From the NCBI GenBank assembly GCA_905182995.1, contig CAJJDP010000155.1:62001-126000 (forward strand): a stretch of DNA of 64,000 nt, given 5' to 3'. The notes beneath the pieces are model-generated. The model saw nothing but the letters and a program-made list of their open reading frames with translations, made no database searches and was not told the origin of the DNA. The DNA is from Paramecium octaurelia (lineage: Eukaryota > Ciliophora > Oligohymenophorea > Peniculida > Parameciidae). The position numbers and the translations under genes are program-made. Shown piece by piece: positions 33,582 through 44,128 of the stretch (position 1 is the first letter of the stretch; each line of letters opens with the position of its first letter).

Positions 33582-34434
33582 TCAAAACCATTTATTAAAC
33601 CATTATTTGATCTTTAGAAAAAATGCCACAAATATGTTTGTCTTAATAGACGAGGGTTGTTGTTGGGATGGCTGTGAAGAGTCACCTTTTTTTTGCTGTT
33701 TTTTCTTATTTTTTAGATAGTCTTCTTGATTGTCAAGCATTTTAGAAAAGTCTTCCATGTCTTTACCAATCTAATTGTTAAGAGGAGAATATTACTTATT
33801 CTTTTAAGTCCCACCAAATTTAGAATTTGTCATTTTTATTTTTACTTAGATGCAACCATAATTTGGATTCAATTTTGGTGATATTCAAAACCATGGTACC
33901 AACACTTTCCACTTGCCAACCTATGGTCTTGTCAATTTGATTGAGGAGTGGAATCTCTAAGTAGAATTTAGTCAAGATGTTATTCTAATCGGATTCTGCA
34001 GAAATCTACAGTTTTTCATTGAGGTATTGAATTTGATGATTCTTAACACTAATGTAAGCAGGGGCATCGATCCTATGTGCAAATTTGACCTTGATCAGAA
34101 TATTGGCTCTGGATTGTGCCCATAGTATTATGGGTTTGATGAGTACATGATTTTCATGATTGGTGAATCTCTTTTTGAGTGATTCCAATTGCAATAAATC
34201 ATTTTGAATGGATTGTTTTGCACATTGCAAATGAGATTCCAGAATGATTTAATCGGTTGTTATCAAGTCGAGGATCTGCTGTCCGAATCCTCTGGTGATT
34301 AGCAATTGGATAGTTTGGCAATCCAGTTAATTTTCATCTATGACTTGAAGCAACTATTCTTTGAGGCCTTCTCCATTTAATGATAATTGCGCTATTTATG
34401 ATTATATAATTGTGAATAGAGTAAAAATAATCAT
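33582..34434 (-). CDS. CS-domain (p23/NudC-like) protein with N-terminal signal sequence
   Basis: 275 residues, one 25-nt intron (33771-33795). Residues 1-16 look like a signal peptide (MIIFTLFTIIQSQIAQ). A helical segment follows, then a CS domain at about residues 95-200: ILWAQSRANILIKVKFAHRI, FYLEIPLLNQIDKTIGWQVE and LWLHLSKNKNDKFQIWWDL, which matches the 'W....v.i.v.f....k......i..l.V...........l...I.......i......l.i.L.K' pattern. CS domains act as HSP90 cochaperone modules, normally in the cytosol, so a secretory signal would be unusual. C-terminus is K/Q-rich. Confidence 0.65.
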
Positions 34435-34468
34435 TAAACAAAATAATTATTCCAATATTTACTTATAT

Positions 34469-35472
34469 TCAAACTAATCCCTTTAATGTGGCAGCTGTAT
34501 TCTTTCTTTAATGAAATTAGTGTTTTTAAGTGAGTAATTCAGATGAAATGCTCTTTGTTACTGGTCGTGGTGTTCTGCTGAAAGACGATTGGATGATAGT
34601 GTCAATAGGGTTTCTCGAAGTTAGATGATTTAAGTAAGGAGAATGTTGGATGGCACAAGGACTGTTTTCTGTTTGATGAGATATTTTTAGATAGGTCGAG
34701 CATCTGGGGGATTTCTACTCCTCTCCCTTTGCGAACCTCAAGGGCTGAATGTTCGCAAAGGAGCTCTAACTAATCTTCTGGATCTTGGGCAATGTGAGTT
34801 GCGAATCTAAGTGAATTAAGGGTTGAGATTTACCTTTGTCATGCAATTTTTATTACAAGTATATTCTCACTGATTGTCTTTATTTGTGTCTTTGATCAAT
34901 AATTTTGGCCTGTATGGATTGAGAATGGATGTTCATGTGATGTTTGTCATCATGCCCATTTAGTTAATGTTGTTGTTGTTGAGGAGTCAAGAGTGGAGAT
35001 CCCTCCAAGAACACCTTGGTTTTATATCTGAACATCTTCTTCTATTTGTCCAGCAACTTCTGTTTCCTTCTCTTGTAAATCAAGTACAGGATGCAATAAA
35101 CTGCATTCTAGAACCTTAAGTGCAATCTCTGAGATCTTACTACTGACATTTGTGTCCGAAACTATCCGAATTTCTTTTGCAAGTTTTTCACCTTCTTATT
35201 GGGCTTGCTGCAATCGAAGCAGCAACAACTCTTATTGTCTTCAATCATCGTAGCTCTTGAAGACTCTGAACTACCCATATGTCGACGCATTACCTTTCCG
35301 AAGACAAAAACTCCAAGTTTTTTTAAGACATCGCCCTCGTATGCAAATTTAAGGGATGAATGGCCTTGGAGTAAGTCTTTTTTGGCGACTTCTTCCTGCC
35401 GTGTTGTTTGTTCGTTATCAGTATCCCAGTTCTCTAACGATGAAGGGATTGTGGTTTTCTGCGATAATCCAT
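34469..35472 (-). CDS. Basic hypothetical protein, 317 residues
   Basis: Two introns, 23 nt (35271-35293) and 27 nt (34807-34833, stop-free and divisible by three). The N-terminal third is R/K/S/T-rich. A Cys cluster (KSCCCFDC) is followed by a basic helix (RLHLRFQNAVYCILYLIYKR) that looks like an IQ-type calmodulin-binding helix. The rest is disordered (LTPQQQQHQLNGHDDKHH). Function unknown; Ca2+/calmodulin control is an inference from the helix only. Confidence 0.7.
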
Positions 35473-35650
35473 TCTTTGCTTTAATTTTTGTTAGTAAATA
35501 TATATATATATAATTTATATTTATATAAATATATATGTCTGATTATGTATGCCCGATTAATTTGAATTTTATATAGGAGACTTTATAATATAAATATTAT
35601 TTCAGCAAATCCTTGTTTTGGTATTAATTAAAATTCTTATATCGTCATCG

Positions 35651-36079
35651 ATGGGCATGTGTACTTCACAACAGCCGAAGAAACCCAGGCCTCTCATCAA
35701 ACTAATCAAAGTCAAGATGGATGCTGCTCATCAAGAGAAAGACATCCAAGAAGCCATCCAAATATGGAACAACATCGATGGGTTGTTTACATAAATGAAA
35801 TCTACATCCAAAATCTCCAATGATTAAATGCAAGAGCATGCAAATAACATTAATAAATTACTTAAATCTCATCCCAATTCGAAGTTTCTTGAGACTTTCT
35901 TTTCATACTTTGACCAATTCCAATCGAAATTAAATGAGCACATCAATTAACATTAAGAATTAGCGACGATTCAATACGAAAATATCTTCAGCAATTTGGA
36001 CTCGCTTAATAGTAAATTCACTAAGTGGGGATACGCATCTCGTCTGGGATGCACACAATCACTCATTAAATATAATTGA
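35651..36079 (+). CDS. Small, probably N-myristoylated helical protein, 142 residues
   Basis: One exon. It begins MGMCTSQ: Gly2 with Cys4 fits N-myristoylation plus palmitoylation, so membrane attachment is likely. The body is helical and charged (IKVKMDAAHQEKDIQEAIQI, SKFLETFFSYFDQFQSKLNE). No known domain. Confidence 0.7.
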
Positions 36080-36399
36080 TCTATCTATGTATACAAATGA
36101 TAATTATAAATAAATCACTCAAGAGAGAGTAATTTCTGTTGTTATTTCAAATTGTAATATTAAGCAAAATGTGATGTCAAAACATGAAAAAGGGTAAGGG
36201 ATATAATCTGATCTGCATTAAAATTGCAACCACATAAAATTAATTGAGAAAATTATTATAAATAAATGAAAATCAATTATCCATAAATTAATTTTTTATT
36301 TTCTGAATTCTTCTAATTCTAAGCCAGATTTATGACATAGGATACGTTTAGTTAACATTAAATAATCTTAAATAGTAAATAATAATCAATATTTAGAAT
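36080..36399. other. Convergent intergenic region, nothing seen
   Basis: About 320 AT-rich bases between the 3' ends of two genes. No gene, repeat or strong hairpin recognised. Confidence 0.5.
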
Positions 36400-37382
36400 T
36401 CAACCTTAAGATAATCCTTTGTGATGAAAATGTAACCCATTATTATTTGATCCGCTAAAAACATTCTTGACACCAAAGGTTTAAAGAGTCAATTTTACTT
36501 GTTCAATTTTGTCTGATTTAATTTCAATGGCTGATTTATGATGACCACTCATCCCTTGATTCCAAATATTCTCGACATTCTTTTGCTTTTAATATCTTCT
36601 GAAGTAGTCATCGTTATTTGTTTGTTTTAAGAGACATCCCACACTCCCTTGCTTAAAAAAACTTTTAGGATTATTATTATTATTTGTCTGTTTTGCACTT
36701 CCATTTACATAAAATTGACTCACTGAGGGACTTTCAGAATCTCGCTTGGTCTCTTTTTGTCCCGAGGACATTCTATCCAAAAAGGATGGTTTCGCACTGT
36801 GCAATGACCCTTTGCTAGCAGACGTAACTGATCCTCTGGGATTTGAATGGAAAGAGGCTCCATTTCTTGTTCCTTGATGGGAATTGAGATTCTATTTGTG
36901 TTCGTAATCCTATAGTTGTTTCATGAAACCTACAGAATAATAGTGTGAGCGGATACCTGAATTGGGTTCGACGATTGATCTCGCTCCCTTGACTTTTTTG
37001 AGGGCCTCTTTGAGAGAGTAACCCAAATGTTTGATCATGTATGCAATCACAATCGAGGCAGATCTAGAGATGCCAGCATAGCAATGCACGAATACATTGG
37101 TGTTCTTGATGTGATCTCTTATGAAGTTGGCGCATTCATCGAAGTAACGATAGAGGTCGAAGTTCACTGCGTCTTCGGCCATTATCCACTAAGTTATGAG
37201 ATGGGATTTGATACCAATCGAGTCATGGATGGATCAACTCTGATTTCACTTGTGTCGATCACAGCCACAATAGCATTGATGGAGTGTTCTCGTAGGTATT
37301 TGATGTCATTGGCTGCATTGATGTTTCCCAAATACAATTGTCCATAACGTGAATTCTTGTAAAGATCCACAATCAGATTCAT
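36400..37382 (-). CDS. Dual-specificity protein phosphatase
   Basis: 318 residues, one 26-nt intron (37189-37214). The catalytic domain fills residues ~10-140: GQLYLGNINAANDIKYLREH, a general-acid region with Asp around residue 63, then VFVHCYAGISRSASIVIAYM with the HCxxGxxRS P-loop (Cys near residue 92), as in atypical DSPs. The C-terminal ~170 residues are S/N/Q/K-rich and disordered and may carry regulatory phosphosites. Substrates are unknown. The Ala in AxxA-type 'AYM' after the loop matches active family members, so it is probably active. Confidence 0.93.
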
Positions 37383-37649
37383 GGGACTACCTATTGAGTT
37401 GAGATTGTAGATTCATACGATTGCTGCACGTGTTGCCAACACTCTGATTGAAGTTTAGTTGCGTACAAGTTAGGCTTAAATCTAACCACTTAGACATTCG
37501 TTAAATTAACAAACAACAAATTAATGAATTTATTTATTTTGCATCAAATGCTTATAAATATCAATTGTGCTCCTCAAGAACTAGATAATTGAATTTTCAT
37601 TATAGATGAACATTTTATTATTCAATATTTCAATTTATAACTTTTATGC

Positions 37650-37919
37650 TCATCCTATGAAATGATATTTGTAAGATGCATCTCCATCTCCAAATCCATC
37701 CCAGAATCAATCGATGTAATTGGTTTCATCCAACAAGGTGTTAAATTCAGAATCTGTCAACACCACTGAAAATTAATTCTTCTCCTATTTCCATCTTACA
37801 TGCTGCTACTCCCTCGCAGAATTCTTGCTCCCTTGTTTCAAGAGGTGCACAACAATTAAAGTAATCAAACACATCGACACCACAGCGAGAGCCTCTAGAG
37901 AAATGTCGTTTTTTAGCAT
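37650..37919 (-). CDS. Small single-pass membrane protein with an in-frame TGA before a protein-like tail
   Basis: ATG 37919 opens a frame with one transmembrane helix (residues ~7-25, ISLEALAVVSMCLITLIVVH) and a cytosolic acidic tail, ending at TGA 37707 after 70 residues (LLDETNYID). In the same frame 18 more codons follow (FWDGFGDGDASYKYHFIG) to a second TGA at 37650. The extension is aromatic, acidic and unlike the AT-rich background. No short intron removes the first TGA. Read-through, a TGG-to-TGA change or a sequencing error are all possible. Confidence 0.5.
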
Positions 37920-38421
37920 CACTTGATTAATTATAATATTCTATAATTAATAAATAAATTCAAGTTCCCTATTATTCCTAAATCGCTTCATCCACCATCG
38001 ATTTAAGAGTCTATCGGAATAGAAACAAGAACCCAATAGATACTGATTACTGTATTTATTGTTTAAGATAATATACTCTCTGATCAGAATTGGTCTCATT
38101 GAATTCATCAATATATGATCACTTCCTAGTATACCTTGTTATCTGTTCGGATTGGACAAATATTATTTGATTAATTAGAATGCATATATGATTGTAGAAA
38201 TAATTAACATAATATTTGATAAGATGGATTCATCAGGCTAGCAAAAAAACTACTTTGGTTTATAGTATATAAAAATATGTCAGATGGATCATTGCATCTG
38301 AAGATTTCGAGAGAGAATATAAAATAAAATTACACCAGAAGCTAATCATTATTAGACTCAGATTAAAATCATTCTTATCTAAAATAACCATTTTTAATAG
38401 TACATCTAAGTGAAAAGATCT
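37920..38421. other. Divergent intergenic region, nothing seen
   Basis: About 500 AT-rich bases between the starts of two divergent genes. No gene or repeat recognised. Confidence 0.5.
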
Positions 38422-39999
38422 ATGGCGAATAAGAATTCAATAAGAAGTCAAAGTGATAATTTCTATTTAGTCCATATGGATGTGACTTTATCCAAATATA
38501 ATTCAGATCTCTCTAGAGGATTGTTTGTCAATTTTAGAGTTTTCTATCATCGCTTTCTTGTTGATAGTCAGTCTTGTAAGTGGAGTAGTTATAAGCAGTA
38601 TTAAGAAGATAGAACAATGAAATATTATTAAATAATAGAATAAATATAATATATTTATTAAATGATTAGAGAGAGATAATTTGAAGTAATTAAAACATAA
38701 TAAGTAAATTAACACTTATTATGCACTATTTGCAGAGAAGTATTTTATAATCCAATAAGGGCAACGTGTGGGTATCATTCATTTTTCATCAGTAGGCATA
38801 CTTTTTGTGGAACTTGTTTGGTTCGTTGGATTCAGATGAAAAAAAGTTGTCCATTATGTCGACATCGACTTGAACGAAACTATTAATTTGACAAAGACAT
38901 TCTAGCCACCAAAATTGTTGGAGATATTGAAGTTAAATGTTTAAGATGTCAATTATGGGAGGGAACCTTGGCTTAGTTTAAATAACATAAAAAATCATAA
39001 TGTACTTACATATCTATTAACACTGAAATACATCAAGATGCTATTGAAATTGGAGATGATGATGATGAATTTACATTTGCGAATCTTGTAGAAGAAACAG
39101 AACCTTAAATTAAATAATAAATCATTGAAAATTTTGGGTAATAAATTTTGATTTCGATTGATTAATCCTAAAATCACGATTAGCAACAACAACCTTAAGA
39201 AAGCAATAATATAAATTAGAATCATTAGGATCCTCCATTAGAAAATAATTCTAATGATATTAATCTCAACTCTAATCAAATAGAAAATCTAAATTAAAAT
39301 TTAGAATTGGATAATGATTTACCTTAAAACAATCTAGAGAACACCAAAATCGACAATCCTCCTCAGGAAATCAATTAAGAGAATCAGATTAGTCTCTCTA
39401 TTGTGTAGGATGATTCAATTAATTAACAAAATCTTACTTACCTAGATGATTAACATATTAATTAAGCAAGATAGTTGAATGATTAATAGTAACAGGATGT
39501 GCCTTAGATTCAAGACTCTAATCAAAATGAGACTGAGGAAAAGCATTTATCAATAGAAAATTAACAAATATTATTATAAGATAATTAGGATACTAGTTAA
39601 AACAATGTTATTAACAATGAAGCAAATGTTCATTAAGACACCCTCCAATAAGCAGTAGACAACATATAAATTCAACTGTAAACAGAAATCAAGGTTGATT
39701 CTCCAAATTACTATTAATCTAATCAATAAAATCTAAATGTTGCGGAGTAATTTAAGACAAATGATCCTGACGTTCAGATAATTGAACCTCCCATTAAATT
39801 TTTAAATAATAAAGATCTCAAGAAATTTAAAGCTACCAATAAATTTAAAATTAATATACTCAAAAATAGTGTGAAAATTGTAGAACCTATGATGGAGGAG
39901 ATACATGATAATTTATTTTTTGAATTTGTTCACCAAATGAAAAAAGAAATGGTAAAGAAGTTAAGTGACATCTAATACTACAATACTCTGCTTGGCTGA
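38422..39999 (+). CDS. RING-finger (C3HC4) protein, TRAF-type, Gln/Asn-rich
   Basis: 517 residues after removing a 24-nt, stop-free intron (38772-38795), whose removal gives the canonical CGHTFCGTC. RING at residues ~110-155: CTICREVFYNPIRATCGH, then CLVRWI and CPLCRHRL. A second zinc set follows (KCLRCQLWEGTLAQFKQH), as in TRAF-type ligases. The central ~270 residues are extremely N/Q/D/E-rich and disordered, with most Gln encoded by TAA or TAG. The C-terminus is helical and basic. Likely an E3 ubiquitin ligase. The ~100-residue N-terminus is weakly supported and could contain unrecognised introns. Confidence 0.8.
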
Positions 40000-40545
40000 T
40001 GTAATTATATTTTCATTTCATATATTATTTATGTAATTTTAATCATTATTATATATGATTCTATCTTTAGCAAAACCTTATCTAGGTCAATGAATGAATA
40101 AATATTATAAAAGAAATTGATTATAAATAAAAGTCGTTATTGTTTATCTTATTGATAAAAATCATATCATTATCTAAAAGACACTTGATGCTCATTTATT
40201 ATAAAGCACTTTATTTTTTATCACATCGGATAATAAATTCATATAACTTTCATAAGATGAAACAGATTATAAATCACAATTATTTGGTTAGGTTGCATAA
40301 TTAATCAGCCAAAATTATCTGAATTTGATTTTATTGAAAATATAAATATAGTGAATTCTAATTACGTTACGCACTTTAATATTTGTTGACATCCTTCTTC
40401 CTTCTAATATTACAAAATAAATTCTACTCTATTAATATTTCCTTTCTTAAAGTTACACAAAAATTGATGTTTTATTTTGAATTGAAATAATAATTTTTTA
40501 AATATATTCTAAGAAATAATGTTGAAATTTAGATTATAAATATAC
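40000..40545. other. Convergent intergenic region, nothing seen
   Basis: About 550 very AT-rich bases between the 3' ends of the RING gene and the large membrane protein gene. No supported feature. Confidence 0.5.
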
Positions 40546-43500
40546 TCATGCAATAAAAGGCATACTATTTATTTTAACTTCTTGTGATTTCTTGCACATC
40601 TTCACAATGCTCTCAAATGTATCTTTAAAGAGCATGATTAATTCACTAAATAATCCAAGAGAAAGGATAATGATATGCCCCCAACCGCACTTGATTTTAG
40701 ACTATACTAAAATATATTTCTAAAAATCTTCAATGTAAATAAATGATGTTAAGGTAAACAACAATACAGAGCTTTCAACTATTGCATTTATTATAAATTA
40801 AGAATAAGCAAAAATATTGCGATAAGCAAATAGCAGTTTTAAATTCACTGAGCTTATGATAAAAATAATCCCAATTGTATTATTTCAGAAGAATCTAAAT
40901 AAATTAATAAAAATAATTATAATGTTTGCTTAAATAAATTTAATATCTAAAATGTATTGTTATCCTATACTTATTTAACAGTAGTATTAGTCCACATTGT
41001 ATGCAGAACAATTAATAAATAGGATATGCAAATTATTATGGCTATTATTATTTAAATTATATCTCTATTATCGGTTAATTACATGGAATTTGAATATAAT
41101 AATACCTTAAATATTAGATCCTATCCATTTAAAAATAATAATTACTTTATTCCCTTCCAAGTGATTAATTATTAGATCAATAAAATAAAGGTTTTGATTC
41201 CTTAATACAATAATTTATTAAATATTAAAACAATAGAAGGTTTGACTATTAGTGTTAACCTTTGCATGCATTAGAAATATCTGTGACTAAATATATGATG
41301 GTAAATTATTCTTTTAATATGCCTAGCGCTTAATCCAAAGAGTAAAAATATTAGACATTATAAAATTTAACAATAGAGATTTGTTATTAAATCAGCATTT
41401 AATCCATAATATTTAAATTTGCCACTACAATCTTTAATTCTATTATCAAACATCATATCATTTAATAAGTCAATGGGTAATAGTTAAAGTAACGGTTAGA
41501 TTGTCAAAACATCATAAGCCTAAAAGTAAATTTCTAAATTCTAAGGAAATTTCAAATTTATGTACCTTAGTATTGATAAATATTGCAGCATATTAAGAAT
41601 TCCTAAAATGTATTATAGATTTCCAAAAAGAACGGATATTCCACAAACAGCTAACAAGCCATAAATACTTGATTCAGTAATGCTAGCTAATTTATTGGAT
41701 GTCCTTTTTTGATTCTCATTCAGATAAGAAGGGAGTTCAAGAGTTATAATAGCAGAATCCTGAATGACACCTTATCCAAAAGAATTAACTAAACTCTAAT
41801 TTAAGTTTAGAGATAAAACTGGCTTTTTTTCTAGCAATTCAAATATTTCAATTTCTAAGATTAATTCTAGGGTCTGTACAAACTCACCTGAATCCTGAAT
41901 AATAATTACATCGTAAGAATACATCTAGTTTGTAATGTTTAAGATTTCAATAATTAAGGTCTCAGATAACGGTGTTTAAAGCTAAGACTTGACTTATTCT
42001 GTAAATTCGATCCTTACATACTACTTATTTAAAGTTATATTTAAATAACTTAATATTAGTTAAGGGGATTTATAATAATTGCATTCAAAAGAACTTTTTT
42101 GACATATCATATCAACTTTTTGGATCAACTAATTTATATTATCAACATCTTTTAATACACATGATCCATCTTCAAGTAGTTCATATTATTCATCACACAT
42201 TAAGCATTACTTCAAATTACAAGTAATACAATAAGGCTAGCATAATAATTCAATGTTATCTTCATTAATATCTTCACAATCTTCATAGACTATCCCATTA
42301 TCTCTACCACAATTCGAATAACATTTACCTTGATATAAAATGAAATCAGATTAACATCTATAGCATGTTCCAAGATCACATTTTTCACAACCGTATATAC
42401 ATTCCAATTGATTTAAGCATTAGAAGCAACCATGAAATTAGTTAAAATCTTGGCCTTCACATTCTTGGTTATAGTATGGAATGATGATTTTATCTTAACA
42501 ATTTAGAGAGCATTCTTAGTTATTATTAAATGAATATCCATTTGAACATTGTAAACAAGCACCATGAATACAAGTTAAACAGAATTGAATACACTAGAAC
42601 TTACATTGATAACAACCATCAAATTGAATGTAATTTCCGTCATCACACTCTTCTAATCCAGAGATAATATTATCACCACATGATGTCATACATATATTTT
42701 ATAATACATCCAATTCCCAACCTTCTTGGCAATCAAAACAAAATTAACCAATTAATTATCTGCATTCCAGAATTATATAAGAAATAATATTATCAATATA
42801 ATTATGTCTTAATTAATAATATATCTCTAAATCTCTAATCATCCAATCTGACAAACTATTCAGATCTCTTATCTTAACATTCAAAGTTTAACCAAACTAT
42901 TTTTATACAATTAACTCAACCACACCAGCTTATTAAATATTTATTCTATTTTGATCGATCCAAATGGTTAAATCTGTATTTTTATTTATTAAAAATCTAA
43001 TTAAAATCTTATCGCTTGGAGGCAATATGAATGAATTTTCAAAAGAAATCGAATTGATTCCTTTACAACATCCAAATTCGTCGACATTGACTTCCAATCC
43101 ACCACCCCATTATTAAATATCTGAATCTTCAAATTCGCATTGAATAAATGAAAATTAAAGCTTACTCCACAAACCGCAATTTAAATCGTCCTCCCCTATA
43201 CATTAGAGGCATCCTGAAGGACAATTGTAAACACTGATTTTAAATGAATTGAAGCCCCAGGTAGCCTAAATCCATCTAATATGATACATCTTCAAGCTCA
43301 AAGTAAGCTTGAAACATTTTAAAAATGGAATTTCTCCTCTGATGAGAAAATTCAAATATCAGACACTGCACTTAGTACTCGATGATAATTGAATTAGATG
43401 TAAGCTCTGGGCATGATCTTGTTTGTAGGGATGAGGATGAAGTTATATTAATTTATGTATTATCATTTTCAATGATCAACTCTTCTAATACTAAATTGAA

Positions 43501-43837
43501 CCTAAGAGTTATAAATAAATGCATACCACCAAAGATTCATTTCTATTCTCATCTTGAAATGAGGACCTAGATCAAAAAATACTCTAATTGCTGTTAATAA
43601 AGTAAAATACTTTTAAATTACGGTATCATGTGTAAATACTTCATATCCCCCATAGACATCAACACTATTGCAGGTGGATCTTGTAAGTCCATTCTAATTG
43701 TCTACAATGACCCATTAATCATCTTGATAAATATTATCGATACTACTCAATCCATCGGGCTAATCAGCTGCTTCTAGCTGGTAAACTACTTGCTAAGAGT
43801 TAACGAGATTTAAAATAAAGATCAAGAAATATCTCAT
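40546..43837 (-). CDS. Large Cys-rich (furin-like) multi-pass membrane protein, one frame break
   Basis: About 1070 residues. It has a signal peptide (MRYFLIFILNLVNSQ), then a ~220-residue beta-rich region and a ~300-residue Cys-rich region with repeated CxxC units (CIQFCLTCIHGACLQCSNGY and FCFDCQEGWELD), then a C-terminal block of several transmembrane helices. This layout is a ciliate-expanded family of putative surface receptors or adhesins. Introns: 25 nt (43502-43526), 22 nt (43266-43287) and 24 nt (40947-40970). The frame then fails near the A5 run at 40861-40865; one more base there would give a continuous last helix to TGA 40546. A rival splice (40970-40995) keeps frame but leaves a TGA at 40885. 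Confidence 0.75.
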
Positions 43838-44128
43838 GAATATTAATATTTAGCTAATTCAAAATCTAAACTTTAAAAATTATTATTTGGAATAGTTCCA
43901 TAAATATTTATTGTAATTAATAATGTTAATTCAAATATTTAAGAGATATAAAAAGGCTTTATTAATATAGCAAAATTAAAACTTAATTAATTCTGCACAC
44001 AAGATACAGAGCCTTGTAATGCAAATTAAAATAATTAAAGGGAAATTATAAATTTCATTCATTTTGTTGACTGCTCTTGTTGTTCTCAATCTAATGGAAA
44101 TTAACAGCCATAACCAATTGAAGTAATA
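43838..44128. other. Short divergent intergenic region
   Basis: About 290 bases. The reading frame of the downstream coiled-coil gene is open back to about 43900 with Cys-rich, protein-like sequence (VDCSCCSQSNGNQQPQPIEV) but no in-frame ATG, so part of it may be upstream coding exon. Confidence 0.45.

Noticed and set aside
18000-41000. UGA generally decoding Trp in this genome
   Set aside because: Long genes (UPF1, cyclin, E2, ligase) use TGG for Trp and TGA as the sole stop; the few internal TGA codons are isolated and explainable locally.
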